From positions 62,001 through 126,000 of the forward strand of contig NZ_JARNTW010000003.1 of assembly GCF_029433105.1 (NCBI RefSeq): a stretch of 64,000 bases of DNA. The letters are read 5' to 3'. Position 1 is the first letter of the stretch; each line of letters starts with the position of its first letter. The notes beneath the pieces are model-generated. The model worked only from the letters and a program-made list of their open reading frames with translations. It was not told the DNA's origin and did no database searches. Origin of the DNA: Runella sp. MFBS21. Its GTDB lineage: Bacteria; Bacteroidota; Bacteroidia; Cytophagales; Spirosomataceae. Below are positions 44,501-53,324 of this stretch, piece by piece. A program made the position numbers and the translations under genes.

Positions 44501-46085
44501 TCCTCCTCACCACGATATTTATTCGATTGAGGATTTGGCACAGCTCATCTATGACCTCAAAAATGCCAACCGTGCTGCTCGTATCAGTGTCAAACTTGTA
44601 TCAGAAGCAGGCGTAGGTACCGTAGCCACTGGAGTAGCCAAAGCCCACTCTGACCATATCCTCATCTCAGGACATGACGGTGGAACGGGCGCTTCACCAC
44701 TTAGTTCGATTCGCCATGCAGGTCTTCCTTGGGAACTTGGCTTGGCCGAAACCCACCAAACTTTGGTGAAAAACAAACTCCGTGGCCGTGTGACAATTCA
44801 GGCCGACGGACAAATGCGTACTGGCCGCGACTTAGCAATTGCTGCTTTGCTAGGAGCCGAAGAATTTGGCGTAGCTACCGCTGCTTTGGTGACAGCCGGC
44901 TGTATCATGATGCGCAAATGCCACCTCAATACTTGCCCCGTAGGTGTCGCTACTCAACGCAAAGAATTGCGTGCGCTCTTTACCGGAAAGCCTGAGTATG
45001 TGGTAAATATGTTTACATACATGGCCCAAGAACTACGCGAAATCATGGCACAACTTGGCTTCCGTACCATCAACGAAATGGTAGGCCAAGTGCAGTTCTT
45101 AGAAATGCGTAACGACATCAAACATTGGAAATATAAAGCGTTGGATTTCAATGCAATGCTTTATAAAGAACCTGTAAGCCTTGATGTAGCCCAATTCAAA
45201 CAAGAAGAACAAGACCACGGTATAGATAGCGTAATTGACTGGCAATTGATTGAAGCTGCTCAGCCTGCGCTTCAAAATCAAGAAGAGGTATATGGAGAAT
45301 ATCCTATCAACAACCTCAACCGCTCAGTGGGTAATATGCTTTCAAACGAAATCTCCAAAACATACGGAGGAGTCGGCTTGCCCAAAGGGACGATTCACTT
45401 CAAGTTTAGAGGTACGGCAGGTCAAAGCTTCGGTGCTTTCAATACAAACGGAATTCGTTTAGAACTTGAAGGCGATGCCAACGATTATTTTGGCAAAGGT
45501 CTTTGCGGAGCAGAATTGGTAGTATACCCTGACCGCGAAGCTACTTTCAAACCCGAAGAAAACATCATCATCGGAAACGTGGCGTTTTATGGGGCTACCT
45601 CAGGCGAAGCTTATATTCGTGGTACGGCAGGTGAGCGTTTCTGCGTTCGTAACTCAGGAGCCAAAGTAGTAGTAGAAGGAGTAGGTGACCACGGTCTTGA
45701 GTACATGACAGGAGGTTTAGCCATCATTTTGGGTGAAGTAGGGCGTAACTTCGCCGCAGGTATGTCGGGAGGAGTGGCCTATGTATGGGATAAAAATGGA
45801 GACTTTGCTTCTAAAGTCAATACCGAAATGGTAACTACCGAGCCTCTCTCAGAAGAAGACGAGAACATTATCAAAGGTTTCATTGAGAAGCATTTCCAAT
45901 ATACCACAAGTAACGTTGCCTTTATGATGACCCAAGATTGGGGTAATTATTTAGGTCAGTTTGTGAAAGTAATGCCTACCGATTTCAAAAAGGCTTTGGC
46001 CGGGCGTGGTATCAGTCTTTCACAACAGATTGCTGACAAAAATGTAGTTTATCAAGATATTGTAGTTGACGTAGCCCACAATTAA
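41505..46085 (+). CDS. gltB: Glutamate synthase large subunit
   Basis: 1526 residues, the normal GOGAT large subunit size. The N-terminal amidotransferase begins after a short propeptide at C19 (FEHDACGIGF), the nucleophile that removes ammonia from glutamine. The central and FMN-binding synthase regions include the 3Fe-4S cysteines CIMMRKCHLNTCPVGVATQ. The C-terminal beta-helix carries repeated GxxxG motifs (GGLAIILGEVGRNFAAGMSGG). It makes glutamate from glutamine and 2-oxoglutarate with GltD. A terminator follows before gltD. Confidence 0.97.
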   Translation: MLEPAQQGLYRPEFEHDACGIGFRANMKGRKSHQMVADAITMLERMDHRGACGSDPNTGDGAGILIQIPHEFFVEECTKLGFSLPAAGEYGVGMIFFPKDAKLRAECRDILNRKIKKLGLGLLGYRTVPTLNDILGEGSLSVEPEVEQLFIKRPDSITDELGFERKLFVLRQYVTRIIYDSVIGSKSHFYFSSLSSRTISYKGQLTTGQLKYYFPDLHHESVVSAFAIIHSRFSTNTFPSWKLAQPFRYVAHNGEINTVRGNVNWIRAGEKSFWSDKFTKEEMDMLLPICDITNSDTANLDNAIELLYLSGRSLPHVMMMVVPEAWDGNNDMDPQRKAFYEYHAAIQEPWDGPASISFTDGKIIGATLDRNGLRPSRYWVLDDDTVIMASEAGVLDVDPAKVVSKGRLQSGKMFVVDMEQGRIIPDEELKADICSRQPYQQWLDENKIKISDLEPSQRPFAPYDDKLLLKRQIAFGFSSEDLRMVLGPMAETGMEAIGSMGTDVPLAVLSEQSQHLSNYFKQLFAQVTNPPIDSIRERSIMSLISFVGATENLLTESPQHCRQIELEQPVLTIEEFDKLRWVDKAHFQAKTINTYFRADQGGKGLERALERICRYAEDAIEDGFEIIILSDRAIDSDHAPIPSLLAMAAVHHHLIRQGLRGKVGILVEAGDVFETHHVATLIGYGAAGVCPYMAFQTLAYMNKHGMINGEFKNEKLYYHYIKAIDKELLKIFSKMGISTLQSYQGAQIFECLGLNKDVIDKYFTGTISRIGGMGIDEIAREVLIRHKVAYPEVPMISPRLGVGGFYQWKQRGEAHIFNPQTIHLLQQSTRKGGEEGYQIFKKFSKLIDDQTQKALTLRGLMKFKKGTPIPLEEVESVESIFKRFATGAMSFGSISWEAHTTLAIAMNRIGGKSNSGEGGEDELRYTPLPNGDFMSSAIKQVASGRFGVTSHYLSNAQELQIKMAQGAKPGEGGQLPGHKVDDWIGRTRHSTPGVGLISPPPHHDIYSIEDLAQLIYDLKNANRAARISVKLVSEAGVGTVATGVAKAHSDHILISGHDGGTGASPLSSIRHAGLPWELGLAETHQTLVKNKLRGRVTIQADGQMRTGRDLAIAALLGAEEFGVATAALVTAGCIMMRKCHLNTCPVGVATQRKELRALFTGKPEYVVNMFTYMAQELREIMAQLGFRTINEMVGQVQFLEMRNDIKHWKYKALDFNAMLYKEPVSLDVAQFKQEEQDHGIDSVIDWQLIEAAQPALQNQEEVYGEYPINNLNRSVGNMLSNEISKTYGGVGLPKGTIHFKFRGTAGQSFGAFNTNGIRLELEGDANDYFGKGLCGAELVVYPDREATFKPEENIIIGNVAFYGATSGEAYIRGTAGERFCVRNSGAKVVVEGVGDHGLEYMTGGLAIILGEVGRNFAAGMSGGVAYVWDKNGDFASKVNTEMVTTEPLSEEDENIIKGFIEKHFQYTTSNVAFMMTQDWGNYLGQFVKVMPTDFKKALAGRGISLSQQIADKNVVYQDIVVDVAHN

Positions 46086-46101
46086 CCCATCCCTTAATAT
46101 A

Positions 46102-46136
46102 GACCTTGCAGGTATTCTACCTGTAAGGTCCCTTTT
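46102..46136 (+). terminator. Hairpin after gltB
   Basis: Arms GACCTTGCAGGTA (46102-46114) and TACCTGTAAGGTC (46118-46130) with a three-base loop and one G-U pair, then CCTTTTA. The short T-run makes it a moderate terminator; some read-through is possible. Confidence 0.65.
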
Positions 46137-46152
46137 AAAAAGGCAATAAAGG

Positions 46153-46160
46153 TATTTTTG
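46153..46160 (+). promoter_or_regulatory. Candidate -7 box upstream of gltD
   Basis: TATTTTTG fits TAnnTTTG and lies about 92 bp before the gltD ATG, beyond the gltB terminator. No good -33 is seen. It suggests that gltD has its own promoter. Confidence 0.4.
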
Positions 46161-46251
46161 TAGTTGCTCAATCTTGATAATAAGCATTTTACACATTCAC
46201 TCAATCACCGCCTCGGCGGAACGTAACTCACTCATTCACTGATTATTTAAA

Positions 46252-47787
46252 ATGGGAAAACCCACTGGATTCATAGAATTTGGCCGCGAATTGCCCGCCA
46301 AACGTAGCGTTGAAGAACGCCGTTTAGACTATAAAGAAATCGAACCCCTTGGCACCGAAGATAGCTCCAAAAACCAAGCAGCTCGCTGTATGGATTGCGG
46401 CATTCCTTTTTGCCATAATGGCTGCCCTCTAGGCAACATCATTCCCGAATTTAACGATGCCGTATATGAAGGCAATTGGGAATATGCCTACCAAATTTTG
46501 AGCAGTACCAACAACTTCCCCGAATTTACGGGCCGAATTTGCCCTGCTCCTTGCGAAGCGTCGTGCGTATTGGGTATCAACAAACCTCCCGTTGCTATTG
46601 AATTTATTGAAAAATCAATCATCGAAACGGCTTACGAAAAAGGATTGGTACAACCCCGCATTCCTAACGTAAGAACAGGTAAAAAAGTAGCCGTAGTGGG
46701 CTCAGGCCCTGCTGGAATGGCCGCCGCTGCGCAGCTCAATTATGCAGGTCACACCGTTACGTTGTTCGAACGTGCCGACCAAATTGGCGGTCTTTTGCGC
46801 TACGGTATTCCTGATTTTAAATTGGACAAATACGTCATAGACCGTCGTATCAAAGTTATGGAGGAAGAAGGCGTTACATTCAAAACCAATACCCATATTG
46901 GTGTAGATATATCGGCCGACGAACTTCTCAAAGAGTTTGATGCGATTGTGCTTACGATTGGTTCTACCGAGCCTCGTTCTATTCAAATCCCAGGTTGGTT
47001 GACTTACCTTGGCAAAGGAATTTACCCTGCTATGGAGTTTTTGAGCCAACAAAATAAACGCGTAGCGGGCATCGACCGTATAGCTGACCATCGGGGTGAT
47101 AAATACCAAAACGGTGAAATTTTGGCAACCGATAAAAATGTGGTAGTCATTGGTGGGGGCGATACTGGTTCGGACTGCGTCGGTACTTCCAACCGTCACA
47201 AAGCCACGACAGTCACTCAAGTAGAGGTAATGCCTTCCCCTAAATATGACGACAAAAAACAACCTTTCTACACAGTTCGCGACGAATCTACGCCTTGGCC
47301 ACTTTGGCCTTTGACCAAGCGCACTTCTACTTCTCACGAAGAAGGGTGTGAGCGTTTTTGGAGTATTGCGGTGCAAGAATTTGTAGGAGATGGTCAAAAA
47401 CTAACTGGCTTGCGCATCGCCGACATTACAGGAGAACGCATCACCGACGACGGACGTAAAGTTTCTATCACGGAAAACGAGCGCGTAGTTCCTTGCGACT
47501 TAGCACTGATCGCGGCAGGTTTCTTGCATCCTCAGCAAGGCTTGATTGAGCAGTTTGGCCTCGAAACCGATTTCCGCAAAAACATCAAGGCTACTGAAAG
47601 CAGCTACAAAACATCTCTCGATAAAGTGTTTGCAGCGGGTGACTGCCGCCGTGGACAATCGCTCGTGGTATGGGCGATTTCGGAAGGCCGCGAAGCTGCT
47701 CGCAAAGTGGACGAATTCCTAATGGGCGAGTCGTTTTTGGAAGCCAAAGAAGTAGGTATTTTCAATCCTGCTTTTGCACAGGCATAA
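46252..47787 (+). CDS. gltD: Glutamate synthase small subunit
   Basis: 511 residues. Iron-sulfur cysteines occur at the N-terminus (CMDCGIPFCHNGCP and CPAPCEASC). The FAD-binding motif is VVGSGPAGMAAAAQ, and a second nucleotide-binding fold is at VVVIGGGDTGSDCVG. It passes electrons from NADPH to GltB. It ends FLEAKEVGIFNPAFAQA. The gene is 166 bp from gltB, not overlapping. Confidence 0.96.
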   Translation: MGKPTGFIEFGRELPAKRSVEERRLDYKEIEPLGTEDSSKNQAARCMDCGIPFCHNGCPLGNIIPEFNDAVYEGNWEYAYQILSSTNNFPEFTGRICPAPCEASCVLGINKPPVAIEFIEKSIIETAYEKGLVQPRIPNVRTGKKVAVVGSGPAGMAAAAQLNYAGHTVTLFERADQIGGLLRYGIPDFKLDKYVIDRRIKVMEEEGVTFKTNTHIGVDISADELLKEFDAIVLTIGSTEPRSIQIPGWLTYLGKGIYPAMEFLSQQNKRVAGIDRIADHRGDKYQNGEILATDKNVVVIGGGDTGSDCVGTSNRHKATTVTQVEVMPSPKYDDKKQPFYTVRDESTPWPLWPLTKRTSTSHEEGCERFWSIAVQEFVGDGQKLTGLRIADITGERITDDGRKVSITENERVVPCDLALIAAGFLHPQQGLIEQFGLETDFRKNIKATESSYKTSLDKVFAAGDCRRGQSLVVWAISEGREAARKVDEFLMGESFLEAKEVGIFNPAFAQA

Positions 47788-47798
47788 AGCAAAACAAA

Positions 47799-47850
47799 GC
47801 TAATAAAGCATAAAAGAGGTCCTTTCAGACCTCTTTTATGCTTTATTAGC
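47799..47850. terminator. Long bidirectional terminator between gltD and AraC gene
   Basis: Two 23-bp perfect arms (47799-47821 and 47828-47850) with a six-base loop. The right arm includes the stop codon of the AraC gene (TTA at 47846-47848 on the plus strand). A-rich and T-rich arms make the hairpin symmetrical, suited to convergent genes. Confidence 0.75.
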
Positions 47851-48715
47851 CCGCAAATGCCGCTCTATAGGCCATAGGGTTTTGATTTTTGAGCATACGA
47901 AAAGACCGATTGAAATTGGAAAGATTATGGAAGCCACATTCATAAGCAATCTGCTGAATACTCTTTTTGTTTTCAATCAACATCCTACATGCATATCCTA
48001 TACGCACTTCAGTCAGAAATTGAATATACGTCTTCTGAGTACGGTTTTTGAAATAACGGCAAAAATTAGGCACCGACATATTGGCGACAGAAGCTGCTTC
48101 ATCAATCAAGATACGTCGATTAAACTGCGACAACGTAAATTCATATACGCGATTGATGGCATCGGTATCAAATCGGTGGTAAGAATCCAGAAAACCTTCG
48201 CTACTCAAAAGAACAAGTTCGTCAGACTCGGCGATAGTTTCAAAAATTTGTAAAAACAAAGCGATTCGCTGCACTCCGCTCGCATTTTCTAGAAGTCGAG
48301 TGATTAATGTCAGAATTCTTTCACGCGTTTTTCCCAAAATTCTGATTCCTCTTTTAGCCTTCTCAAAAAGACGTTTTAAACCTTCCATTTCTTTGACTTC
48401 GAAAAAATCTTTGCCAAAACAATCTGGCAAAAATTGTATTACGTGCGATTCTACCTGTAATCCAGACTGCGGCGCAAAATAAACAGCATCGTTTTTCCAA
48501 ACATGAGGTAAATTGCTACCCAACAAAATCAAATCCCCTTCCTCAAATTCTTCAATACTATCACCTACAAACCTCGTACCGCGGCTTTGCACAATATGGG
48601 TTAGTTCAATTTCGGGATGAAAATGCCAATTTTCATACAAATAAGGTAGTTTATCGACTCTAGCCACAAAGGAGTAGTTGGCCGACGGGTTGATTTTCCG
48701 AAATACTGCTTGCAT
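47846..48715 (-). CDS. AraC family transcriptional regulator
   Basis: 289 residues. The cupin-type N-terminal half has WHFHPEIELTHIVQSRGTRF and SNLPHVWKND. The C-terminal double helix-turn-helix includes VPNFCRYFKNRTQKTYIQFL and IAYECGFHNLSNFNRSFR. It is a paralogue of the regulator at 39992. Divergent position 240 bp from the sugar-acid operon suggests that it activates those genes with a sugar or sugar-acid effector. Confidence 0.92.
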   Translation of the reverse strand: MQAVFRKINPSANYSFVARVDKLPYLYENWHFHPEIELTHIVQSRGTRFVGDSIEEFEEGDLILLGSNLPHVWKNDAVYFAPQSGLQVESHVIQFLPDCFGKDFFEVKEMEGLKRLFEKAKRGIRILGKTRERILTLITRLLENASGVQRIALFLQIFETIAESDELVLLSSEGFLDSYHRFDTDAINRVYEFTLSQFNRRILIDEAASVANMSVPNFCRYFKNRTQKTYIQFLTEVRIGYACRMLIENKKSIQQIAYECGFHNLSNFNRSFRMLKNQNPMAYRAAFAG

Positions 48716-48955
48716 ACTATCTATGATATAATACTATTATTGTCTTTTCTTTAAACAAAAAAAGATAATATTTCATCAAAACTCTATAATATTTCACAAA
48801 AAACATATCAATTTTAAGCGTTGTTTTGTAAAGTCATATACTCTGGTGAATAAAGGTTTATTTTATACTCAGGAGATACAGTTAAAATCAGCATTCCAAG
48901 TCTTTTATATATAGATTATTCAAACAATTCTTAACTACCAAAATTTGCCTCTTTC

Positions 48956-49807
48956 ATGAAACTGTACCATACCCGCCAAGGCATTATCATTGAGTCTGAA
49001 GGGCTTTTATACCTTTCTTCCTCCACCAACTGGGACGTTTACGTTAATCGTGATGATTTGTATGATGCCATCAGCGCCGAAATCGCCACGCTTTCAGCCG
49101 ATGCTTCCCTAGCCGAAATTATCAAAACCGATTTGTTGGCTCCTATCAGTCAGCAAGAAGTGTGGGCATCGGGAGTAACCTATCTCAAAAGCCGCGAAGC
49201 TCGTATGGAAGAGTCAAAAGACGCTGGAGGGGGTGATTTTTATGCACGAGTTTATGATGCCGACCGCCCCGAGCTTTTTTTCAAAGCTACGGCTTCTCGC
49301 ACAGTAGGTTCGGGAGCAGAAGTACTGATTCGTAGAGATTCCCAATGGAATGTCCCAGAGCCTGAACTTACCTTGTTTGCGACTTCCAGTGGAAAAATTG
49401 TAGGCTATACCTGCGGCAATGATATGAGCTCAAGAGACATCGAAGGCGAAAATCCATTGTACCTCCCCCAAGCCAAAAGTTATGATGCTTCAGCGGCTAT
49501 TGGTCCATGTTTGTACGTTCCGGGCGCGCCGATTCATCCCGATAGTATGATTCAATTAGAAATTGTACGTGAAGGCAATACCGTATTTTCGGGAAGTATT
49601 TCTATCAATCGTATGAAACGTAAGCACGACGAATTGATTGGATTTTTATTCAGAGAAACCTCTTTCATCAATGGTGTGTTCTTAATGACAGGTACGGGTG
49701 TGGTTCCTCCCAATGAGTTTACATTGGCCATAGGCGACGAAGTACGCATCAGCATCGAAGGTATCGGAACTCTAATCAATACAGTGGCTCAAAAACCTAC
49801 TAATTAA
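48956..49807 (+). CDS. FAH-family sugar-acid dehydratase/hydrolase
   Basis: 283 residues. The fumarylacetoacetase fold is marked by [20 protein letters not shown], by VPEPELTLF (metal-binding glutamates) and by the [23 protein letters not shown] block. The combination resembles the FAH-family 2-keto-3-deoxy-pentonate dehydratases (XylX/AraD-type) of oxidative pentose pathways. It should give 2-oxoglutarate semialdehyde. The stop overlaps the next start by one base, so the genes are one operon. Confidence 0.85.
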   Translation: MKLYHTRQGIIIESEGLLYLSSSTNWDVYVNRDDLYDAISAEIATLSADASLAEIIKTDLLAPISQQEVWASGVTYLKSREARMEESKDAGGGDFYARVYDADRPELFFKATASRTVGSGAEVLIRRDSQWNVPEPELTLFATSSGKIVGYTCGNDMSSRDIEGENPLYLPQAKSYDASAAIGPCLYVPGAPIHPDSMIQLEIVREGNTVFSGSISINRMKRKHDELIGFLFRETSFINGVFLMTGTGVVPPNEFTLAIGDEVRISIEGIGTLINTVAQKPTN

Positions 49808-51384
49808 TGTCTTTACAAGGAAAACAAATCATCGGATTCGCACTTTCAGCCGAAGGTGAAGGTACATTTCAAGCTTTTAATCCAACGACAGGAGAAAAGC
49901 TTCCGACGCGATTTTACCGCGCCACTCGCAACGAACTCGAACAAGCTGCCCAAAAAGCCCAAGACGCTTTTCAGATTTATCGTAAAAAATCGGGAATCGA
50001 AAAAGCAGCGTTTTTAGAAAAAATCGCGGAAGAAATCGAAAATATAGGAGACGAACTCGTCCAAATGGCCACTGCCGAAACAGGATTGCCTGCGGGTCGC
50101 ATACAAGGCGAGCGCGGTCGTACTACAGGGCAATTACGGTTGTTTGCCCAACTTTTAAGAGAAGGCTCTTGGGTCAATGCTCGCATCGAAGGTGCCCTCC
50201 CCGACCGTCAGCCACTACCTAGAGTTGATATTCGTATGATGCAGCGCTCACTTGGCCCTGTAGGGGTATTTGGCGCAAGCAATTTCCCCCTGGCTTTTTC
50301 AGTAGCGGGAGGCGATACGGCTTCTGCATTAGCAGCGGGCTGCCCTGTGATTGTCAAAGCTCACTCAGCCCATCCCGGTACTTCTGAGTTGGTAGGGCAA
50401 GCCATTCAGCAAGCCGCTCAAAAATCTGAAATGCCCGATGGCGTTTTTTCATTGTTGCATGGAAGTGGCACTGAAATAGGTGCAGGGCTTGTTCAGCATC
50501 CTTACATTAAAGCCATTGGATTTACAGGTTCTTACCAAGGTGGAATGGCCTTGTTTCATCTAGCAGCCAACCGTCCAGAACCTATTCCAGTATATGCCGA
50601 AATGGGAAGTACCAATCCCGTTTTTGTATTACCTCAAATCATGAAAGAAAAAGGCGAAGCGATTGCTCAACAATTTGCCGCCTCTGTCACACTCGGAGTA
50701 GGTCAGTTTTGTACCAATCCGGGTATGTTGATTGCCAATAAAACCGAAGATTATTCTCAGTTTCTAGGAAATCTAGAAACCCAATTCCAAAATGCGGCGG
50801 GGGGCGTAATGCTTACCCAAGGGATTCAGACGGCTTATCTTAATGGCATAGCTAAGCATTCAGAAGATGAAAAAGTATCGATTGTAGCAGAAGGGAATGA
50901 AGCCACAGGCTTTACGGCGGTAAAACCTGTTTTATTCAAAACTGACGCTCAAGCTATCGCCGAAAATCACAATTTATCAGAAGAAATATTCGGTCCTACT
51001 AGTGTATTGGTTGAAGCCAATAGCAAGGAAGAATTATTGAAAATTGCCCAAAATCTAGAAGGTCACCTTACCGCTACGATTCATGGAACACCCGAAGAAC
51101 TTCTCGAATACGCAGATTTGGTAGATTTACTAGAACAAAAAGTAGGTCGCTTGCTCATCAATGGCTTCCCTACGGGCGTAGAAGTTTGTCACGCCATGAC
51201 ACACGGCGGGCCTTTCCCTGCTTCTTCGGATTCGAGAAGCACCTCGGTAGGTACTGCTGCCATTTATCGTTTTACTCGTCCTGTAAGCTATCAAAACTTC
51301 CCAGAAGGGCTTCTACCCGACGAGCTCAAAGATGCTAATCCACTCAATATCTGGAGATTAGTAAATGGAGAATTTCAAAAATAA
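49807..51384 (+). CDS. 2-oxoglutarate semialdehyde dehydrogenase (NADP-type ALDH)
   Basis: 525 residues. The aldehyde dehydrogenase fold has the catalytic cysteine in GVGQFCTNPGM (about residue 302), a glutamate in YAEMGSTNPVF, and the nucleotide-binding GFTGSYQGG. It is the KGSADH type, which oxidises 2-oxoglutarate semialdehyde to 2-oxoglutarate in pentose, galactarate or hydroxyproline breakdown. It follows the FAH-family gene with a one-base overlap. A terminator follows. Confidence 0.9.
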   Translation: MSLQGKQIIGFALSAEGEGTFQAFNPTTGEKLPTRFYRATRNELEQAAQKAQDAFQIYRKKSGIEKAAFLEKIAEEIENIGDELVQMATAETGLPAGRIQGERGRTTGQLRLFAQLLREGSWVNARIEGALPDRQPLPRVDIRMMQRSLGPVGVFGASNFPLAFSVAGGDTASALAAGCPVIVKAHSAHPGTSELVGQAIQQAAQKSEMPDGVFSLLHGSGTEIGAGLVQHPYIKAIGFTGSYQGGMALFHLAANRPEPIPVYAEMGSTNPVFVLPQIMKEKGEAIAQQFAASVTLGVGQFCTNPGMLIANKTEDYSQFLGNLETQFQNAAGGVMLTQGIQTAYLNGIAKHSEDEKVSIVAEGNEATGFTAVKPVLFKTDAQAIAENHNLSEEIFGPTSVLVEANSKEELLKIAQNLEGHLTATIHGTPEELLEYADLVDLLEQKVGRLLINGFPTGVEVCHAMTHGGPFPASSDSRSTSVGTAAIYRFTRPVSYQNFPEGLLPDELKDANPLNIWRLVNGEFQK

Positions 51385-51419
51385 TAGAAAAGATTTATCA
51401 TAGGTTAATAAAGTGAGTA

Positions 51420-51452
51420 AAGGTCTCTTGCTCTGTGAGAGACCTTCTTTTT
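51420..51452 (+). terminator. Terminator-like hairpin after the semialdehyde dehydrogenase gene
   Basis: AAGGTCTCT (51420-51428) and AGAGACCTT (51438-51446) form a stem followed by CTTTTT. It lies 36 bp after the stop and 14 bp before the next gene, so it may attenuate downstream expression. Confidence 0.65.
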
Positions 51453-51465
51453 AACACCTCTAAAC

Positions 51466-53121
51466 ATGCAACACAAAGTTTTAAAAGTAAACTCATCTGA
51501 TAATGTAATCGTTGCCCTTCGTAATCTTGAAGCAGGCGAAACTATAGAATTTGAAGGCGAAAGCTACGTATTACCTAGGGCTATTGCCGCTAAGCATAAA
51601 TTTGTCACCCATGATTTAGCCATTGGAGACCACGTCACTATGTACGGGGTGCTAGTAGGCAAAGCCACTCAACCTATCGCCAAAGGAGAGCAAATCACTA
51701 CTTTCAACCTCAAGCACGAATCAGACGAATTTTCGGTAACAAAACGCAAACCCCAAACCAATTGGGTAGCGCCCGATGTTTCAAAATGGGCAGACCGTAC
51801 TTTCATGGGTTTTCCTCGTTCTGACGGACAAGTAGGAATTGCAAATTATTGGCTGGTGATTCCGCTGGTTTTTTGTGAAAACCGTAACATTCTCAAGCTC
51901 AAAGATGCTTTCGACAAAGCACTGGGGTATGCTTTTCCAGATATTTATTTAAAGCAAGTCAACGACCTCGTAAAACTATACGAAAAAGCCGATAATGCTG
52001 CCCTCAAAAGCTATAATACCACTACCCAAAGCCTGAACTTAGGCCCCGAACCTTTGTTTAAAAACCTTGATGGTATCAAGTTTTTGACCCATGAATCGGG
52101 CTGTGGCGAGAGCAACCAAGAATCGGCGGTATTAGCGGCTTTGTTTGGGGCTTATGCCAACAACGCCAACGTCACGGGTATCACTGTCTTGAGTCTTGGG
52201 TGCCAAAAAACCCAATTCGATGATTTGATGAAGGAAATCAAAAGTCGTAATCCGAATTTTGATAAGCCTATTTTGTTTTTTGAACAACAAGCCTACGGTA
52301 CAGAATTTGAGATGATGTCGGCTGCGATCAAAGAAACCTTTGAAGGGTTGATTGAAGCCAACAAACTTGAGCGTCAACCCACTCCGCTATCAAAACTTAA
52401 CATCGGCCTCAAATGTGGTGGTTCGGATGGTTTTTCGGGAATTTCGGCCAACCCTGTTTTAGGTCATTTGTCGGATTTAGTGGTGGGCTTAGGGGGCAAT
52501 ACTTACCTTGCCGAATTTCCTGAACTATGTGGTGTAGAACAAGAGCTTATCGACCGCTGTACAAGCGAAGCAAAAGCCCAAAAATTCGAGACCCTCATGC
52601 GGGACTATGCCGCCAAAGCAGAGGCAGTAGGAGCCGGCTTTGACATGAACCCTTCGGCTGGTAACATCAAAGATGGTCTCATCACAGATGCTATCAAATC
52701 AGCAGGAGCAGCCAAAAAAGGCGGTACAGCTCCTATTGCGGATGTACTAAACTATACCGAAGTAGCCAAAGAATCAGGTCTGCACTTAGTATGTACCCCT
52801 GGCAACGACGTATTGGCCACGACAGGACAAGCTGCTTCTGGGGCAACAATCACCTTGTTTACCACGGGCCTAGGCACGCCTACCGGCAACCCCATCTGTC
52901 CCATTGTCAAAGTCTCTACCAACACCAAGTTGGCACAGAAAATGCCGGATATCATTGACTTTGATTGCGGAGCTATCATTGACGGAGAAAAAACCATCGA
53001 ACAAACCGCTGAAGAACTACTTGAATATTGTATCCAACTCGCAAACGGCACCATAAAAACCAAAGCACAATTGCTTGGCCAAGACGATTTTATGCCTTGG
53101 AAACGTGGCGTGAGTTTGTAA
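51466..53121 (+). CDS. UxaA-family sugar-acid dehydratase (altronate/galactarate type)
   Basis: 551 residues. An N-terminal SAF domain (about 12-95, with KHKFVTHDLAIGDHVTMYG) precedes the UxaA/GarD core, which has GFPRSDGQVGIANYWLVIP, LTHESGCGESNQE and LGCQKTQFDDL, and LKCGGSDGFSGISANP. It removes water from a sugar acid to form a 2-keto-3-deoxy sugar acid. The C-terminus ends in DFMPWKRGVSL. It should feed the upstream FAH-family enzyme. The exact substrate (galactarate, altronate or a pentonate) is not clear. Confidence 0.88.
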   Translation: MQHKVLKVNSSDNVIVALRNLEAGETIEFEGESYVLPRAIAAKHKFVTHDLAIGDHVTMYGVLVGKATQPIAKGEQITTFNLKHESDEFSVTKRKPQTNWVAPDVSKWADRTFMGFPRSDGQVGIANYWLVIPLVFCENRNILKLKDAFDKALGYAFPDIYLKQVNDLVKLYEKADNAALKSYNTTTQSLNLGPEPLFKNLDGIKFLTHESGCGESNQESAVLAALFGAYANNANVTGITVLSLGCQKTQFDDLMKEIKSRNPNFDKPILFFEQQAYGTEFEMMSAAIKETFEGLIEANKLERQPTPLSKLNIGLKCGGSDGFSGISANPVLGHLSDLVVGLGGNTYLAEFPELCGVEQELIDRCTSEAKAQKFETLMRDYAAKAEAVGAGFDMNPSAGNIKDGLITDAIKSAGAAKKGGTAPIADVLNYTEVAKESGLHLVCTPGNDVLATTGQAASGATITLFTTGLGTPTGNPICPIVKVSTNTKLAQKMPDIIDFDCGAIIDGEKTIEQTAEELLEYCIQLANGTIKTKAQLLGQDDFMPWKRGVSL

Positions 53122-53144
53122 AAATTTTGTTTTTTTTATATTCT

Positions 53145-53181
53145 AGCAGTGGTTTATAATTTATAACCACTGCTTTTTTTT
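53145..53181 (+). terminator. Terminator of sugar-acid operon
   Basis: Arms AGCAGTGGTT (53145-53154) and AACCACTGCT (53165-53174) extend across AT-rich loop bases and run into TTTTTTT. It lies 24 bp after the UxaA-family stop. Confidence 0.9.
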
Positions 53182-53324
53182 AATATTTCAAATACCTTTT
53201 TAAAAAATGGATTTAAAAATAAATTTTTAGACTATTATTTTTTATCTTAATTATTTCCAAAAGTTTTTTTTATAATTGTGTTTTCATCCATTCACAAACG
53301 AATTTCTATTATTCAATTCTTTTT

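Noticed and set aside
46702-47397. A 231-codon open frame on the minus strand in gltD
   Set aside because: It is opposite the conserved FAD/NADPH domains of gltD and shows no family features.
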